Positions 41,513 through 49,900 of a DNA stretch of 64,000 bases are shown piece by piece. Position 1 is the stretch's first letter, and each line of letters starts with the position of its first letter. Position numbers and translations under genes: made by a program. The notes under the pieces are model-generated. The model worked only from the letters and a program-made list of their open reading frames with translations, ran no database searches and was not told where the DNA came from. The DNA is from Niveispirillum fermenti (GTDB lineage: Bacteria; Pseudomonadota; Alphaproteobacteria; Azospirillales; Azospirillaceae), in the NCBI RefSeq assembly GCF_048066175.1, contig NZ_JBLTXA010000002.1:62001-126000 (forward strand). The letters run 5' to 3'.

Positions 41513-42493
41513 TCAGGCGGCGTGGCGTGCCCGTTGCTTTTCGGCATGCGCCGTCGCGGCCTCGCGGACCCAGGCGCCATCGTCCCAGGCCTTGCGGCGG
41601 GCCTGCATGCGTTCGCGCGCCACAGGTCCCTCACCGCGCACCACGGCGTAGAATTCTTCCCAGTCGATGGCGCCGAAATCGTAATGCCCACGCGCCGCAT
41701 CCCATTTCAGGTCGGCATCCGGCACGGTCAGGCCGATGGCTTCGGCCTGTGGAACGGTGACATCGACGAATTTCTGGCGAAGCTGGTCGTTCGTGTCACG
41801 CTTGATCCGCCAGCGCATGGACTGCGCCGAATTGGGCGAATTGTCATCCGGCGGGCCGAACATCATCAGCGACGGCCACCACCAGCGGTTCAGCGCATCC
41901 TGCGCCATGCGCTTCTGGTCCGGCGTGCCGGCGGCCAGCGCCATCATGATCTCGTAGCCCTGGCGCTGGTGGAAGCTCTCTTCCTTGCAGATGCGCACCA
42001 TCGCGCGGGCATAGGGACCGTAGGAAGTGCGCTGCAGGGGCACCTGGTTCATGATGGCGGCACCATCCACCAGCCAGCCGATGGCGCCGATATCGGCCCA
42101 GGTCAGGGTCGGATAGTTGAAGATCGTGGAATATTTGGCCCGGCCGCTATGCAGCGCGTCGATCATCTCCTCCCGCGAGGTGCCAAGCGTCTCCGTCGCG
42201 GAATAGAGATAGAGCGCATGCCCGCCCTCGTCCTGGACCTTGGCCAACAGCACGGCCTTGCGGCGCAACGAGGGGGCGCGGGTGATCCAGTTGCCTTCGG
42301 GCAGCATGCCGACCACTTCGGAATGCGCATGTTGCGACATCTGCCGCACAAGCGTCCGGCGATAGGCCTCGGGCATCCAGTCCTTGGGCTCGATGAAATC
42401 GTCGGCGGCCACCCGCGCCTCGAACGCGGCCAGAAGTTCCGCCGGTTCGGCCGTGGCGACGGCTGCCTGCTTTTGAAACTCGGTCGTATACAT
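41513..42493 (-). CDS. paaA: Phenylacetyl-CoA epoxidase catalytic subunit PaaA
   Basis: The 326-residue protein is the di-iron oxygenase subunit. The two E-x-x-H iron motifs are Glu89-x-x-His92 (DEGGHALYLY) and Glu172-x-x-His175 (KEESFHQRQG). The substrate-channel segments NRWWWPSLMMFGPPDD and WRIKRDTNDQLRQKFVD are typical. It is the first gene of the operon, with a well-formed promoter at 42524-42552 overlapped by a palindromic operator. The protein appears complete and functional. Confidence 0.97.
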   Translation of the reverse strand: MYTTEFQKQAAVATAEPAELLAAFEARVAADDFIEPKDWMPEAYRRTLVRQMSQHAHSEVVGMLPEGNWITRAPSLRRKAVLLAKVQDEGGHALYLYSATETLGTSREEMIDALHSGRAKYSTIFNYPTLTWADIGAIGWLVDGAAIMNQVPLQRTSYGPYARAMVRICKEESFHQRQGYEIMMALAAGTPDQKRMAQDALNRWWWPSLMMFGPPDDNSPNSAQSMRWRIKRDTNDQLRQKFVDVTVPQAEAIGLTVPDADLKWDAARGHYDFGAIDWEEFYAVVRGEGPVARERMQARRKAWDDGAWVREAATAHAEKQRARHAA

Positions 42494-42523
42494 CGGGTGG
42501 CCCCTTCGCTGTTCTCTGGGGTC

Positions 42524-42552
42524 ACCATAAAATAGTCCGACCAGACGGTCAA
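42524..42552 (-). promoter_or_regulatory. paaA promoter with overlapping TetR-type operator
   Basis: On the minus strand there is a -35 box TTGACC (42552-42547), a 17-base spacer and a -10 box TATGGT (42529-42524), 31 bases before the paaA ATG. The palindrome GACCGTCTGGTC (42550-42539) overlaps the -35 box and spacer, so a bound repressor would block RNA polymerase. Its flanks AATTA and CGGACT are shared with the E1 promoter site at 31247-31258. Confidence 0.7.
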
Positions 42553-42636
42553 TTAATTTAGTGCAAGAATACGCATGCCAATCGCGGGCTGGACGAAGGA
42601 TGTCCGGCGGGGCAAAAAGCGTCCCCTAGGCAGGGG

Positions 42637-43368
42637 TCAGTGCAGGACGCCGTCCAGCAGTTGGGCCGGCGAGGACAGGCCCAGGCGGGCGCAGGCCCGC
42701 CGGCGGTAGGTCAGCACGCTGTTGGCGCTGATGCCCAGGCTTTCACCGGCCTGATCGGCTGTCGCACCGGCCAGCAGCAGGGCGCAGACCCGGCGTTCGC
42801 GTGCCGTCAGGGTGGGATGGGCCTGGGCCAGCCGGGCTTCCAGCCGGTCGGGCAGGGGGCTTCCCGCCGCCGTCACCTGACGGGCATGGCGCAGCAGGAT
42901 GCCCATGCACAGGCTGCCGAATGCCGGCAGGGATGCCATGTCCGCCGGTGCCGGTTCCGTCAGGTAGAAGCTGAGGACATAGTCCTGTGGTCCGTCGCGC
43001 CAGCCGAAGCAGATTTTTTCCGCAAAGCCGGGCTTCTCGAAACATTGCCAGCGATAGTCGCCGCGGCTGATCTGACCGCTGCGGACCCGGGTGACGAAGC
43101 TGCCACCCGGTGGCGTGGTGGCGCGCGTGTCGCGCACCGGGTCGGCAATGTGGAAATGGCTGGCGAAGGAACGGGCCCGGCGTTCGGACTGACCGTCCAG
43201 CCCATGGCTGAGAAGGGGTTGCGGGGTAGCCCCCTCGGCCCCCGCATAGGCGAACAGTTCCACCACGGGCAGCCGCAGCCGCGCCACCGCCAGCATGCGC
43301 GTGGCCAGATGCGGGGTGCCGATGGCATCCAGCAGGCCGGCGATCCTGTCAGGGGTGAGGTCCAGCAT
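42637..43368 (-). CDS. LuxR-family transcriptional regulator
   Basis: The 243-residue protein ends with a LuxR/GerE HTH at about residues 190-243 (LTARERRVCALLLAGATADQ, then SANSVLTYRRRACARLGLSS). The N-terminal 170 residues have no phosphoacceptor receiver pattern; they probably form a ligand or PAS-like sensing domain I cannot name. The ATG at 43368 is used. It is divergent from the MBL-fold/flavin monooxygenase genes, with a palindrome in the shared gap, so it is probably their regulator. Its end is 143 bases from the start of paaA on the same strand, so it is transcribed towards the paa operon. Confidence 0.88.
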   Translation of the reverse strand: MLDLTPDRIAGLLDAIGTPHLATRMLAVARLRLPVVELFAYAGAEGATPQPLLSHGLDGQSERRARSFASHFHIADPVRDTRATTPPGGSFVTRVRSGQISRGDYRWQCFEKPGFAEKICFGWRDGPQDYVLSFYLTEPAPADMASLPAFGSLCMGILLRHARQVTAAGSPLPDRLEARLAQAHPTLTARERRVCALLLAGATADQAGESLGISANSVLTYRRRACARLGLSSPAQLLDGVLH

Positions 43369-43427
43369 GGCGCAAGGGCTCCGGAGCCGCGGGGTCACCC
43401 TTTATGCGTAACGCCATCCGGTCGGCC

Positions 43428-43447
43428 TGTCATCAATTCCGATGACA
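43428..43447. promoter_or_regulatory. Inverted repeat TGTCATC-N6-GATGACA, candidate LuxR operator
   Basis: Perfect 7-base arms at 43428-43434 and 43441-43447 flank AATTCC, giving a 20-base near-palindrome. It is in the divergent gap between the LuxR-type gene (start 43368) and the MBL-fold gene (start 43518). The size is close to known LuxR-type boxes. Binding by the neighbour is inferred. Confidence 0.5.
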
Positions 43448-43517
43448 AACCGATCGGCCGCCGCCGTCTATCCTGGCGCCAAGGCGAGCCCGGAACCGTA
43501 TGGAAGAAACCAGACAG

Positions 43518-44477
43518 ATGAGCAAGGCATTCGCATCCTCCGCCGATCTGGCGGAAAAGCAGGAGACGCTGGAGATCGTGTCCGACGGGGTCTATGCCCT
43601 GACGGCGGAAGGGGACCCCAATGTCGGGGCGGTGGAGGGCGAGGATTTCCTGGTCTGCATCGACGCGCGTGCCACGCCGTCATCGGCGCGCGACTGGCTG
43701 GCCAAACTGCGCCAGCATACCGACAAGCCCGTGCGCTATCTGGTGCTGACCCATTATCACGCGGTGCGCGCCTTGGGGGCGGGGGCCTTCGGCGCCGACA
43801 CGGTGCTGGCCAGTGCCCCGACGCGCAGGCTGATCCACGAGCGCGGGCAAGCGGATTGGGACAGCGAACAGGGGCGCATGCCGCGCCTGTTCAAGGGGGC
43901 GGAAGAAATCCCCGGCCTGACCTTCCCCGACCTGTCATTCGACAATGGTCTGGAGATCGAACTGGGCGGGTCGCGTGGAACCCTGGAACTGCGCTTCTGC
44001 GGGCGCGGGCACACGGCCGGCGACATCGTGGCCTGGCACGGCAAGACGAAAAGTCTGTTCGCCGGTGATCTGGTGGAGGCGGAGGCCGCCCTTTACACCG
44101 GCGACGCCTTCCATATGGATTGGTCCGCCGGCACGCTGGATCGTATCCGGGCGTTCGGGGCGGAACAGCTTGTCGGCGGCCGCGGTGCCGTGGCGCGCGG
44201 GCCGGCGGCCGTGGAGGCCGCGATCGAACAGACGCGCGGCTTCCTGACCGGGATGATCACCCAGGTCGGCCCCGTGCATGCGGCCGGCGGCAGCCTGAAG
44301 GAAGCATTTGAGGCGACGCACCGGGCATTGGCCCCCACCTTTGGCCATTGGCCCATCTTTGAACATTGCCTGCCGTTCAACGTTCAGCGTCTTTGGGATG
44401 AGATGGATGGCATCGACTGGCCCCGGGTCTGGACCATGGAGCGCGACCGCGAGGTTTGGGCACTGTTGCAGGGGTGA
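43518..44477 (+). CDS. MBL-fold protein with altered metal motif
   Basis: The 319-residue protein has the metallo-beta-lactamase fold: an N-terminal strand-rich half with DGVYALTAEGDPN, the first metal loop THYHAVRALG, a later RGHTAGDIV and the bridging-ligand strand FAGDLVEAE. The usual H-x-H-x-D-H is replaced by H-x-H-x-V-R, so the second metal site should be lost or changed, while the first-site histidines remain. I recall the same H-Y-H-A-V-R form in related proteins, so it is probably a genuine subfamily. The ATG at 43518 fits the family start; an ATG at 43500 would add six residues. It is followed after 5 bases by the flavin hydroxylase gene, so a hydrolytic or scavenging role in the same pathway is likely. 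Confidence 0.85.
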   Translation: MSKAFASSADLAEKQETLEIVSDGVYALTAEGDPNVGAVEGEDFLVCIDARATPSSARDWLAKLRQHTDKPVRYLVLTHYHAVRALGAGAFGADTVLASAPTRRLIHERGQADWDSEQGRMPRLFKGAEEIPGLTFPDLSFDNGLEIELGGSRGTLELRFCGRGHTAGDIVAWHGKTKSLFAGDLVEAEAALYTGDAFHMDWSAGTLDRIRAFGAEQLVGGRGAVARGPAAVEAAIEQTRGFLTGMITQVGPVHAAGGSLKEAFEATHRALAPTFGHWPIFEHCLPFNVQRLWDEMDGIDWPRVWTMERDREVWALLQG

Positions 44478-44482
44478 GGGCC

Positions 44483-46087
44483 ATGAACGGAACGGCCAGT
44501 CAAGGACACATTCCCGTCTGGCACCATATCGGTGCCAGCCCGCCACCGGTTGCCGGCGTCGATGATGCCGGCAACTCCGCGGTTCCGGTCGTCATCGTCG
44601 GGGCCGGGCCGGTCGGCCTTGCCATGGCACTGGACCTGGGGCGGCGGGGTCACCGGGTCGTGGTGCTGAACCGGCTGGATTTCATTCCCGCCGGCTCAAA
44701 GGCCATCTGCTTTTCAAAACGCTCGCTGGATATTTTCGACCGGCTGGGCGTGGGTGACGCCATCACGGAGAAGGGCGTCGTGTGGAATGTCGGCAAGGTC
44801 TTCCGCGGCGCGGAGACCGAGCCCGTGTTCCAGTTCGACATGCTGCCCGTGAAGGGGCAGAAGCGGCCGGGATTCGTCAATATCCAGCAATATCATGTTG
44901 AGGAATATCTCTGGCGGGCCGTGGCGGGCCTGTCCAATGTGGAACTCCGCTGGGGGCATGCCGTCACGGGCGTGCGGCCCGATGCCGATGGGGTGGAACT
45001 GTCGGTCGATGCAGGTGGCGACCCCTATCGGTTGCGGGCCGGCTGGGTGGTGGCCTGCGATGGCAGCCGGTCGGCCGTGCGTTCCCTGATGGGCCTGGAT
45101 TTCGACGGACGGGTGTTCGAGGATCATTTCCTGATCGCCGATATCGCCATGAAGGGGGACCGGCCGGCGGAACGCTGGTTCTGGTTCGATCCGCCCTTCA
45201 ATCCCGGACAGTCAGCGCTGCTGCACCGGCAGCCGGACGATGTCTGGCGGCTGGATTTTCAGCTTGGCTGGAACATCGATCGGGAAAAGGCGCTGGACCC
45301 GGCCAATGTCACCCGCCTGGTGCGCGCCATGCTGGGTGACGATGTCGTGTTCGAGCCCGTCTGGACCAGCCTCTATACCTTCCAATGCCGGCGCATGCGG
45401 CGGTTCCTGCATGGTCGCGTGATCTTCGCGGGCGACAGTGCGCACCTCGTCTCCCCGTTCGGGGCGCGGGGATGCAATGGGGGAGTGGCCGATATCGACA
45501 ATCTGGGCTGGAAGCTGGATCTGGTGTTGAAGGGGCTGGCCGGTCCCGACCTGCTGGAAAGCTATGATCATGAAGCCGTCGTGACGGCAGATGAGAATAT
45601 CCTGAACTCCAGCCGGTCCACCGATTTCCTGACGCCGAAATCGGCGGTCAGCACGCTGTTCCGTGATGCCGTGCTGGAACTGGCGGGCCGGCAACCGTTC
45701 GCGCGGCCCATGGTCAATTCCGGCCGTCTGTCCACGCCCGTCAGCTATCCCCACAGCCCGCTGAACAGCCCCGACATGCAGGACTGGCACGGGGCCGGCG
45801 TGGCGCCGGGCAGCCCGGCCGTTGACATGGCGCTGGAGGATGGCTGGCTGCTGGAAAGGCTGGGGGACGGGTTCGTCCTGATGGCCGATGGCTGGGAAGG
45901 CCCGGTGCCGGACGATGTGCGCCTGCTGCCCGTCGAAGCAGCGGGTGCGGCGGCACAGCGCTATGGGCTGATGCCGGGTGCTGCCTATCTGTTCCGGCCG
46001 GACCAGTATGTCGCGGCGCGGTGGCACCGTCCCGATGCCGGCGTCGTTGCCCATGCCTGCCGCAAAGCCCGGGGGTTTAAGTCATGA
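44483..46087 (+). CDS. FAD-dependent aromatic hydroxylase, MhpA/PheA-like
   Basis: The 534-residue protein has the class A flavoprotein monooxygenase motifs. The FAD loop GAGPVGLAMA is at residues 40-49, the DG motif is VACDGSRSAVRSLMGL, and the GD motif is FAGDSAHLVSPFGARG. These enzymes ortho-hydroxylate phenolic substrates using NAD(P)H and O2. The C-terminal thioredoxin-like part is present but shorter than in phenol hydroxylases. It starts 5 bases after the MBL-fold gene and overlaps the DUF2783 gene by ATGA. The substrate is probably a hydroxylated aromatic acid or a Rieske-oxygenase product. Confidence 0.9.
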   Translation: MNGTASQGHIPVWHHIGASPPPVAGVDDAGNSAVPVVIVGAGPVGLAMALDLGRRGHRVVVLNRLDFIPAGSKAICFSKRSLDIFDRLGVGDAITEKGVVWNVGKVFRGAETEPVFQFDMLPVKGQKRPGFVNIQQYHVEEYLWRAVAGLSNVELRWGHAVTGVRPDADGVELSVDAGGDPYRLRAGWVVACDGSRSAVRSLMGLDFDGRVFEDHFLIADIAMKGDRPAERWFWFDPPFNPGQSALLHRQPDDVWRLDFQLGWNIDREKALDPANVTRLVRAMLGDDVVFEPVWTSLYTFQCRRMRRFLHGRVIFAGDSAHLVSPFGARGCNGGVADIDNLGWKLDLVLKGLAGPDLLESYDHEAVVTADENILNSSRSTDFLTPKSAVSTLFRDAVLELAGRQPFARPMVNSGRLSTPVSYPHSPLNSPDMQDWHGAGVAPGSPAVDMALEDGWLLERLGDGFVLMADGWEGPVPDDVRLLPVEAAGAAAQRYGLMPGAAYLFRPDQYVAARWHRPDAGVVAHACRKARGFKS

Positions 46088-46269
46088 CCGCATTGATCCT
46101 GACACCCAACATCCCGGACCCGGACGGGTTCTATGCCGAACTGCTGGCCCTGCACCAGGGGCGCACCGATGCGGACAGCCTGGCTGTCAACGCGCGTCTG
46201 ATCCTTGTCCTGGCCAACCATATCGGCGACAGGGACGTGCTGCGTCAGGCCTTGCAGGCGGCGGGATAG
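46084..46269 (+). CDS. DUF2783 small protein
   Basis: The 61-residue protein is helical and soluble, with the pattern TPNIPDPDGFYAEL, then LNARLILVLANHIGD in family terms (here VNARLILVLANHIGD). I recognise this as DUF2783, a family encoded next to flavoprotein monooxygenases and MBL-fold genes. It overlaps the hydroxylase stop by ATGA, so the two are translationally coupled. A subunit, effector or assembly role for the hydroxylase is plausible, but no function is established. A hairpin follows at 46292-46325. Confidence 0.85.
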   Translation: MTALILTPNIPDPDGFYAELLALHQGRTDADSLAVNARLILVLANHIGDRDVLRQALQAAG

Positions 46270-46291
46270 GCGGCGTGCATCCCCGTGTCCG

Positions 46292-46325
46292 CCGTGGCGG
46301 GCCATTCCATTGTGACCCGCCACGG
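46292..46325. terminator. Hairpin between convergent DUF2783 and SDR genes
   Basis: CCGTGGCGGG (46292-46301) pairs perfectly with CCCGCCACGG (46316-46325) around a 14-base loop, in the 62-base gap between two converging genes. It probably works as a bidirectional terminator, although the T-tract is weak on both sides. Confidence 0.55.
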
Positions 46326-46331
46326 TTCCCG

Positions 46332-47093
46332 TCAAAGCTGGACGCGCTTGGTATAACCGCCATCGACGACAAGATTGATGCCGGTGACCCAGCCGGCGGC
46401 ATCGCTGGCCAGGAAAGTCAGGCATGTCGCCACCTCCGCCGGCGTGCCCAGGCGGTTGCTGGGCTGCACGGCGACATTCTGGGCATAGACCTCCGGCCGG
46501 TTCTCCTTGATCCGGTCCCAGGACCCGCCTTCGATGAAGATGGGGCCGGGGGAAACGACGTTGACGCGGATGTTCTTCGCCATCAGCACCTGCGACAATT
46601 GCTTGGCATAGATGATCAGGGAGCCTTTCAGGGCGTTGTAGGCCATGGGAGCCATGAAGGTTTCCACGGCTGCCGTCGTGCTCATGAAGATGATGGAGCC
46701 GCCGCCGGCCTTTTCCATGAAGGGCATCACGGCCTCGCAACCGCGGAAGGCGCCCATCACATCGCCTTCGAAACAGCGATACCAGCTTGCTTCCCCATCC
46801 ATGCCGGCGCCGCCGGACACATTATGGATGAAGATATCGACGCCGCCCAACTGTTCGCCCATGTCGGCGATCCATTGGCGATAGGCGGGGCCATCGCTGA
46901 CATCGACGGGGGCACCCACCGCCGTGCCGCCGGCCGCCTGGATGGCGGCCACCGTTTCGGCCACCGCGTCGGCGTTGCGTGAACCGATGGCGACGGCACA
47001 GCCTTCGGCCGCCAGCAGTTCCACCGTCTGCCGGCCGATGCCGCGGGTCGATCCTGTCACGATGGCCTTCTTGCCGGCCAGTCCGAGATCCAT
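46332..47093 (-). CDS. Short-chain dehydrogenase/reductase
   Basis: The 253-residue classical SDR has the cofactor loop TGSTRGIG, the N-V-S-G variant of the NNAG motif (HNVSGG) and the catalytic Ser in FMSTTAA. The Tyr-x-x-x-Lys pair is in MAYNALKGS. The C-terminus GWVTGINLVVDGGYTKR is typical of cofactor-dependent dehydrogenases acting on hydroxyl or ketone groups. It is the last gene of the minus-strand ThuA-Rieske-VOC-SDR-SDR run. Oxidation of a cis-dihydrodiol or ring alcohol made by the Rieske enzyme is a natural hypothesis. Confidence 0.92.
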   Translation of the reverse strand: MDLGLAGKKAIVTGSTRGIGRQTVELLAAEGCAVAIGSRNADAVAETVAAIQAAGGTAVGAPVDVSDGPAYRQWIADMGEQLGGVDIFIHNVSGGAGMDGEASWYRCFEGDVMGAFRGCEAVMPFMEKAGGGSIIFMSTTAAVETFMAPMAYNALKGSLIIYAKQLSQVLMAKNIRVNVVSPGPIFIEGGSWDRIKENRPEVYAQNVAVQPSNRLGTPAEVATCLTFLASDAAGWVTGINLVVDGGYTKRVQL

Positions 47094-47133
47094 GGTGTCT
47101 ATCCTGTTCGTAACGTTCTGGAAGGGTACCGCG

Positions 47134-47931
47134 TCAGCCGGCGCGGCGCTGGGCGTCACGGATGGCGGCGTCGCGCTGCTTGGGGGTGGGGTTGGCGCGC
47201 AGGGTCAGACCGCCATTCACCTGCAAATTCTCACCCGTCATGAAGCATTCGTCCGATGCGAGCCAGACGGTGGCGGCGGCGATGTCGTCCGACGTGCCGA
47301 TGCGGCCCAGCGGATAGCAGTCCACAAAGGCATCGACCACGGCCGGCAGCTTGAACACGCCCTGGGTCATCGGCGTTTCCGTCAGGCCGGGGGAGATGGA
47401 ATTGACGCGGATGCCCTTGTCCCCGAACTCGTTCGCCACGGCCCGGACGACATGGTCGATGCCGGCCTTGGTGCCCATATAGGCCGCATAATTGTAGGTC
47501 ATGATGGTGGCCGTGGCGGAACTGATCTGGATGATCGACCCGCCGGTCGGCTGCATGGCCCCCACCATCACCTGCAGGAACTGGAAGGCGCCCTTGAACT
47601 GAATATCCATGATGGTGCGCAGCGCGTCTTCCGGCATGTCCAGGAAGGGGGAGGCATAGCCCCACCCGGCCGCATTGACGGCGATATCCACGCGGCCCGA
47701 CTGCGATAGCGCGGCGTCGGCCAGTTTCTGGATATCGGCCTTGTCGGTAATGTCGCAGGCAACGGCGATGGCACCGCTGGCGGCGGCGTAACGGTCCAGT
47801 TCGGCCGCGTCGCGCCCGCCGACAATGACGGTCGCCCCTTCCTTCAGAAGCCGGTCGGCGATGACCTGGCCCATATTGTCGCGCTTGCTGGCGCCCAGCA
47901 CGATGGCGGTCTTGCCCTTAAATGTGGTCAT
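47134..47931 (-). CDS. Short-chain dehydrogenase/reductase
   Basis: The 265-residue SDR has a variant cofactor loop GASKRDNMGQVIA (the M-G replaces G-I-G). It has NAAGW in place of NNAG and the catalytic Tyr-x-x-x-Lys in YMGTK. The C-terminal tail of about 25 residues rich in charged residues is unusual. It lies between the VOC gene and the other SDR, same strand, 40-52 base gaps. The two SDRs share the fold but differ in the cofactor loop, so they probably act on different steps. The substrate is unknown. Confidence 0.91.
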   Translation of the reverse strand: MTTFKGKTAIVLGASKRDNMGQVIADRLLKEGATVIVGGRDAAELDRYAAASGAIAVACDITDKADIQKLADAALSQSGRVDIAVNAAGWGYASPFLDMPEDALRTIMDIQFKGAFQFLQVMVGAMQPTGGSIIQISSATATIMTYNYAAYMGTKAGIDHVVRAVANEFGDKGIRVNSISPGLTETPMTQGVFKLPAVVDAFVDCYPLGRIGTSDDIAAATVWLASDECFMTGENLQVNGGLTLRANPTPKQRDAAIRDAQRRAG

Positions 47932-47983
47932 GGTGTTTTCCCCCTTGTTCTGGTTGTCGTTCGCGGGTGCCTGTGGTGCGGCA

Positions 47984-48460
47984 TCAGCCGGCAGCGGGTG
48001 CAAGCCTTTCCAGGGCGAACGGATGGTCCGGATCCGTTTCCTGGATCTCGACGATGTTGCCGTCCGGGTCCTTGCCATAGACGGCGCGCAGATTGCCGAA
48101 ATCGCAGGGCTCCTCATGGGCGAAGCGCATGCCGGCGGACGAAAGCCGGGCGTATTCCGCCTGAATATCCGTCACATCCAGGCAGAAATGCGTATAGCCA
48201 TGGTCGCAGGGGCGCAGCGGCTCGCCGGAACGGGCGGCCGGCGCCGAATATTCGAACAATTCCAGGTAGCAGTTGCCGGCCCGCAGCATGACGGTGCGCG
48301 CGGCCGACCCTTTCAGCCCGACCGCCCTGTCCGCCAGTTCGGCATCGGCCCACCGCACCTGGTCGATGGCGGGCACGAAGCCCAGCACATCGCGGTAGAA
48401 GACCAGCATCCGGTCAAAATTCGGCGTGTTCAGCGCGATATGATGGATGCCGCGGATCAT
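47984..48460 (-). CDS. VOC-family (glyoxalase/dioxygenase fold) protein
   Basis: The 158-residue protein has two beta-alpha-beta-beta-beta VOC modules. Candidate metal ligands are His in GIHHIALN and His and Glu in the second module (GYTHFCLDV and GNIVEIQE). The pattern is closest to lactoylglutathione-lyase or epimerase-like proteins; it is too short for a two-domain extradiol dioxygenase. Its start overlaps the stop of the Rieske oxygenase gene by ATGA, implying coupled production. An isomerase or ring-opening role on the oxygenase product is possible. Confidence 0.88.
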   Translation of the reverse strand: MIRGIHHIALNTPNFDRMLVFYRDVLGFVPAIDQVRWADAELADRAVGLKGSAARTVMLRAGNCYLELFEYSAPAARSGEPLRPCDHGYTHFCLDVTDIQAEYARLSSAGMRFAHEEPCDFGNLRAVYGKDPDGNIVEIQETDPDHPFALERLAPAAG

Positions 48461-49857
48461 GACGGTTCCTTTCCCAGAACATACCTGTCGATGGTCTGCT
48501 GGAAATGCCGGACGCGCACCTCCTGGTAGTTGGTCAGGGTCTGGCCCTGCTTGTGGGCGGCCTTCATGCCTTCCTGCTGGTCGCGCAGATTGTTGGTATC
48601 CTGGTCATAGACATGGCCGAACGCTGGGTCGATGCCCTGAGCCTTGGTGTAGCTGTCGCGCTCTCCCAGCCGCTGCGGCACCGCGGGTTCCGGCCGGTCG
48701 CCATTGTCGGGCACGGGGCGCAGGAAGATCAGTTCGAACAGACAGCGGTCGGGGTCCATCCCGATCGGCCGGAACCGGTAGACCATGGGCAGCGACAGGC
48801 CGGGAAACAGCACCATGTTGGGGAACAGCGAATATTCCACCACGTCCAGCATTTCGGTGTCGGTATAGCGGGACATGTCCGCCTTGTAGGTTTCGCCCAG
48901 CACCTTGCGCAGCACGCGCGCCATGACGATGCGGGCCGTCTCCCCTTCACCCAGCGTCAATTCGTCCTTCAACAGGGTGCGGTCGCCGACCAGCATCGTG
49001 TTGATCAGTTCCTCCTCGCTCAGTGCCTTGGGCAGATGCGGGCTGGAAACGCCGTTGGTGGCGTAAAAGCGGGAGACATTGTCGGTGAAGATGTCGTACT
49101 GCGTATTCTCGTCGCCGTTGCCATAGAGCAACTGGGGGTGCGTTTCCTGAGTATGGTAATTTTCCATGAACGCTTCCTGGGCCGTCTTCCAGTTGGCGAA
49201 CAGTTCCTTTTCGATATGCAGGTCGATATAGCGGTTGGCGATGTCCCAGTTTTTGAAATGGTCCTGCATGGGGGCCATGTAATCTTCCAGGGACGGCGCA
49301 TTCTCATCCATGTTGATGAAGACGAAGCCCCCCCACAGGCCGACGCGCACCTGTGGCAGACGGTGGCTTTCCGCCGTGACATGCGGCAGGTCCCAGGGGC
49401 AGGGGACACGCTTCAGTTCCCCATCCAGGTCCCAGGTCCAGCCATGGAAGGGGCAGCGCAGTTCCGTGGCATTGCCCTCGCCGCCCGTGGGACGCAGCTT
49501 GGTGCCGCGATGCAGGCAGGAATTGTGATAGGCCTTGATGGTGCCGTCCTGCGTGCGGACCACCAGGATGGAATAAGGACCGATCTCATAAACGTGATAA
49601 TCGCCGGGCTCGGGTATATGTTCCTCCCGGCAGGCCCATTGCCAGACTTTCGGCCACAGGTTCTTCATCTCCATCGCGAAGAATTCCGGTGAGATGTAGC
49701 GGTCGAAGGCGATATCCTCGTCGCCCAGGAACCTGTAGCTCTCCATGGCCAGAACGGGTGGCACGGGCCGGCCGTCGCGATGGACGATCTCCTGCGTGCT
49801 GGGCCCGCGCGGGCAGCGCGCCTCTCCCGGCTTGGGGGTGGGGATCATCGTATCCAT
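48457..49857 (-). CDS. Rieske ring-hydroxylating oxygenase, alpha subunit (first of three)
   Basis: The 466-residue protein has the Rieske [2Fe-2S] ligands Cys114, His116, Cys135 and His138 (CLH and CPFH). The mononuclear-iron histidines are His235 and His240 in ENYHTQETHP. The bridging position before them is Glu rather than the usual Asp (QEAFMENYH). There is no beta subunit, ferredoxin or reductase gene next to it, so it must be an alpha-only enzyme using electron-transfer proteins encoded elsewhere. It is second in the ThuA-Rieske-VOC-SDR-SDR run. Product type (dihydroxylation, monooxygenation or O-demethylation) cannot be read from sequence. Confidence 0.93.
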   Translation of the reverse strand: MDTMIPTPKPGEARCPRGPSTQEIVHRDGRPVPPVLAMESYRFLGDEDIAFDRYISPEFFAMEMKNLWPKVWQWACREEHIPEPGDYHVYEIGPYSILVVRTQDGTIKAYHNSCLHRGTKLRPTGGEGNATELRCPFHGWTWDLDGELKRVPCPWDLPHVTAESHRLPQVRVGLWGGFVFINMDENAPSLEDYMAPMQDHFKNWDIANRYIDLHIEKELFANWKTAQEAFMENYHTQETHPQLLYGNGDENTQYDIFTDNVSRFYATNGVSSPHLPKALSEEELINTMLVGDRTLLKDELTLGEGETARIVMARVLRKVLGETYKADMSRYTDTEMLDVVEYSLFPNMVLFPGLSLPMVYRFRPIGMDPDRCLFELIFLRPVPDNGDRPEPAVPQRLGERDSYTKAQGIDPAFGHVYDQDTNNLRDQQEGMKAAHKQGQTLTNYQEVRVRHFQQTIDRYVLGKEPS

Positions 49858-49900
49858 TCTTCATTTCCTCCCTGTCATATTCTTGGGGTTGCCTGTCCGG

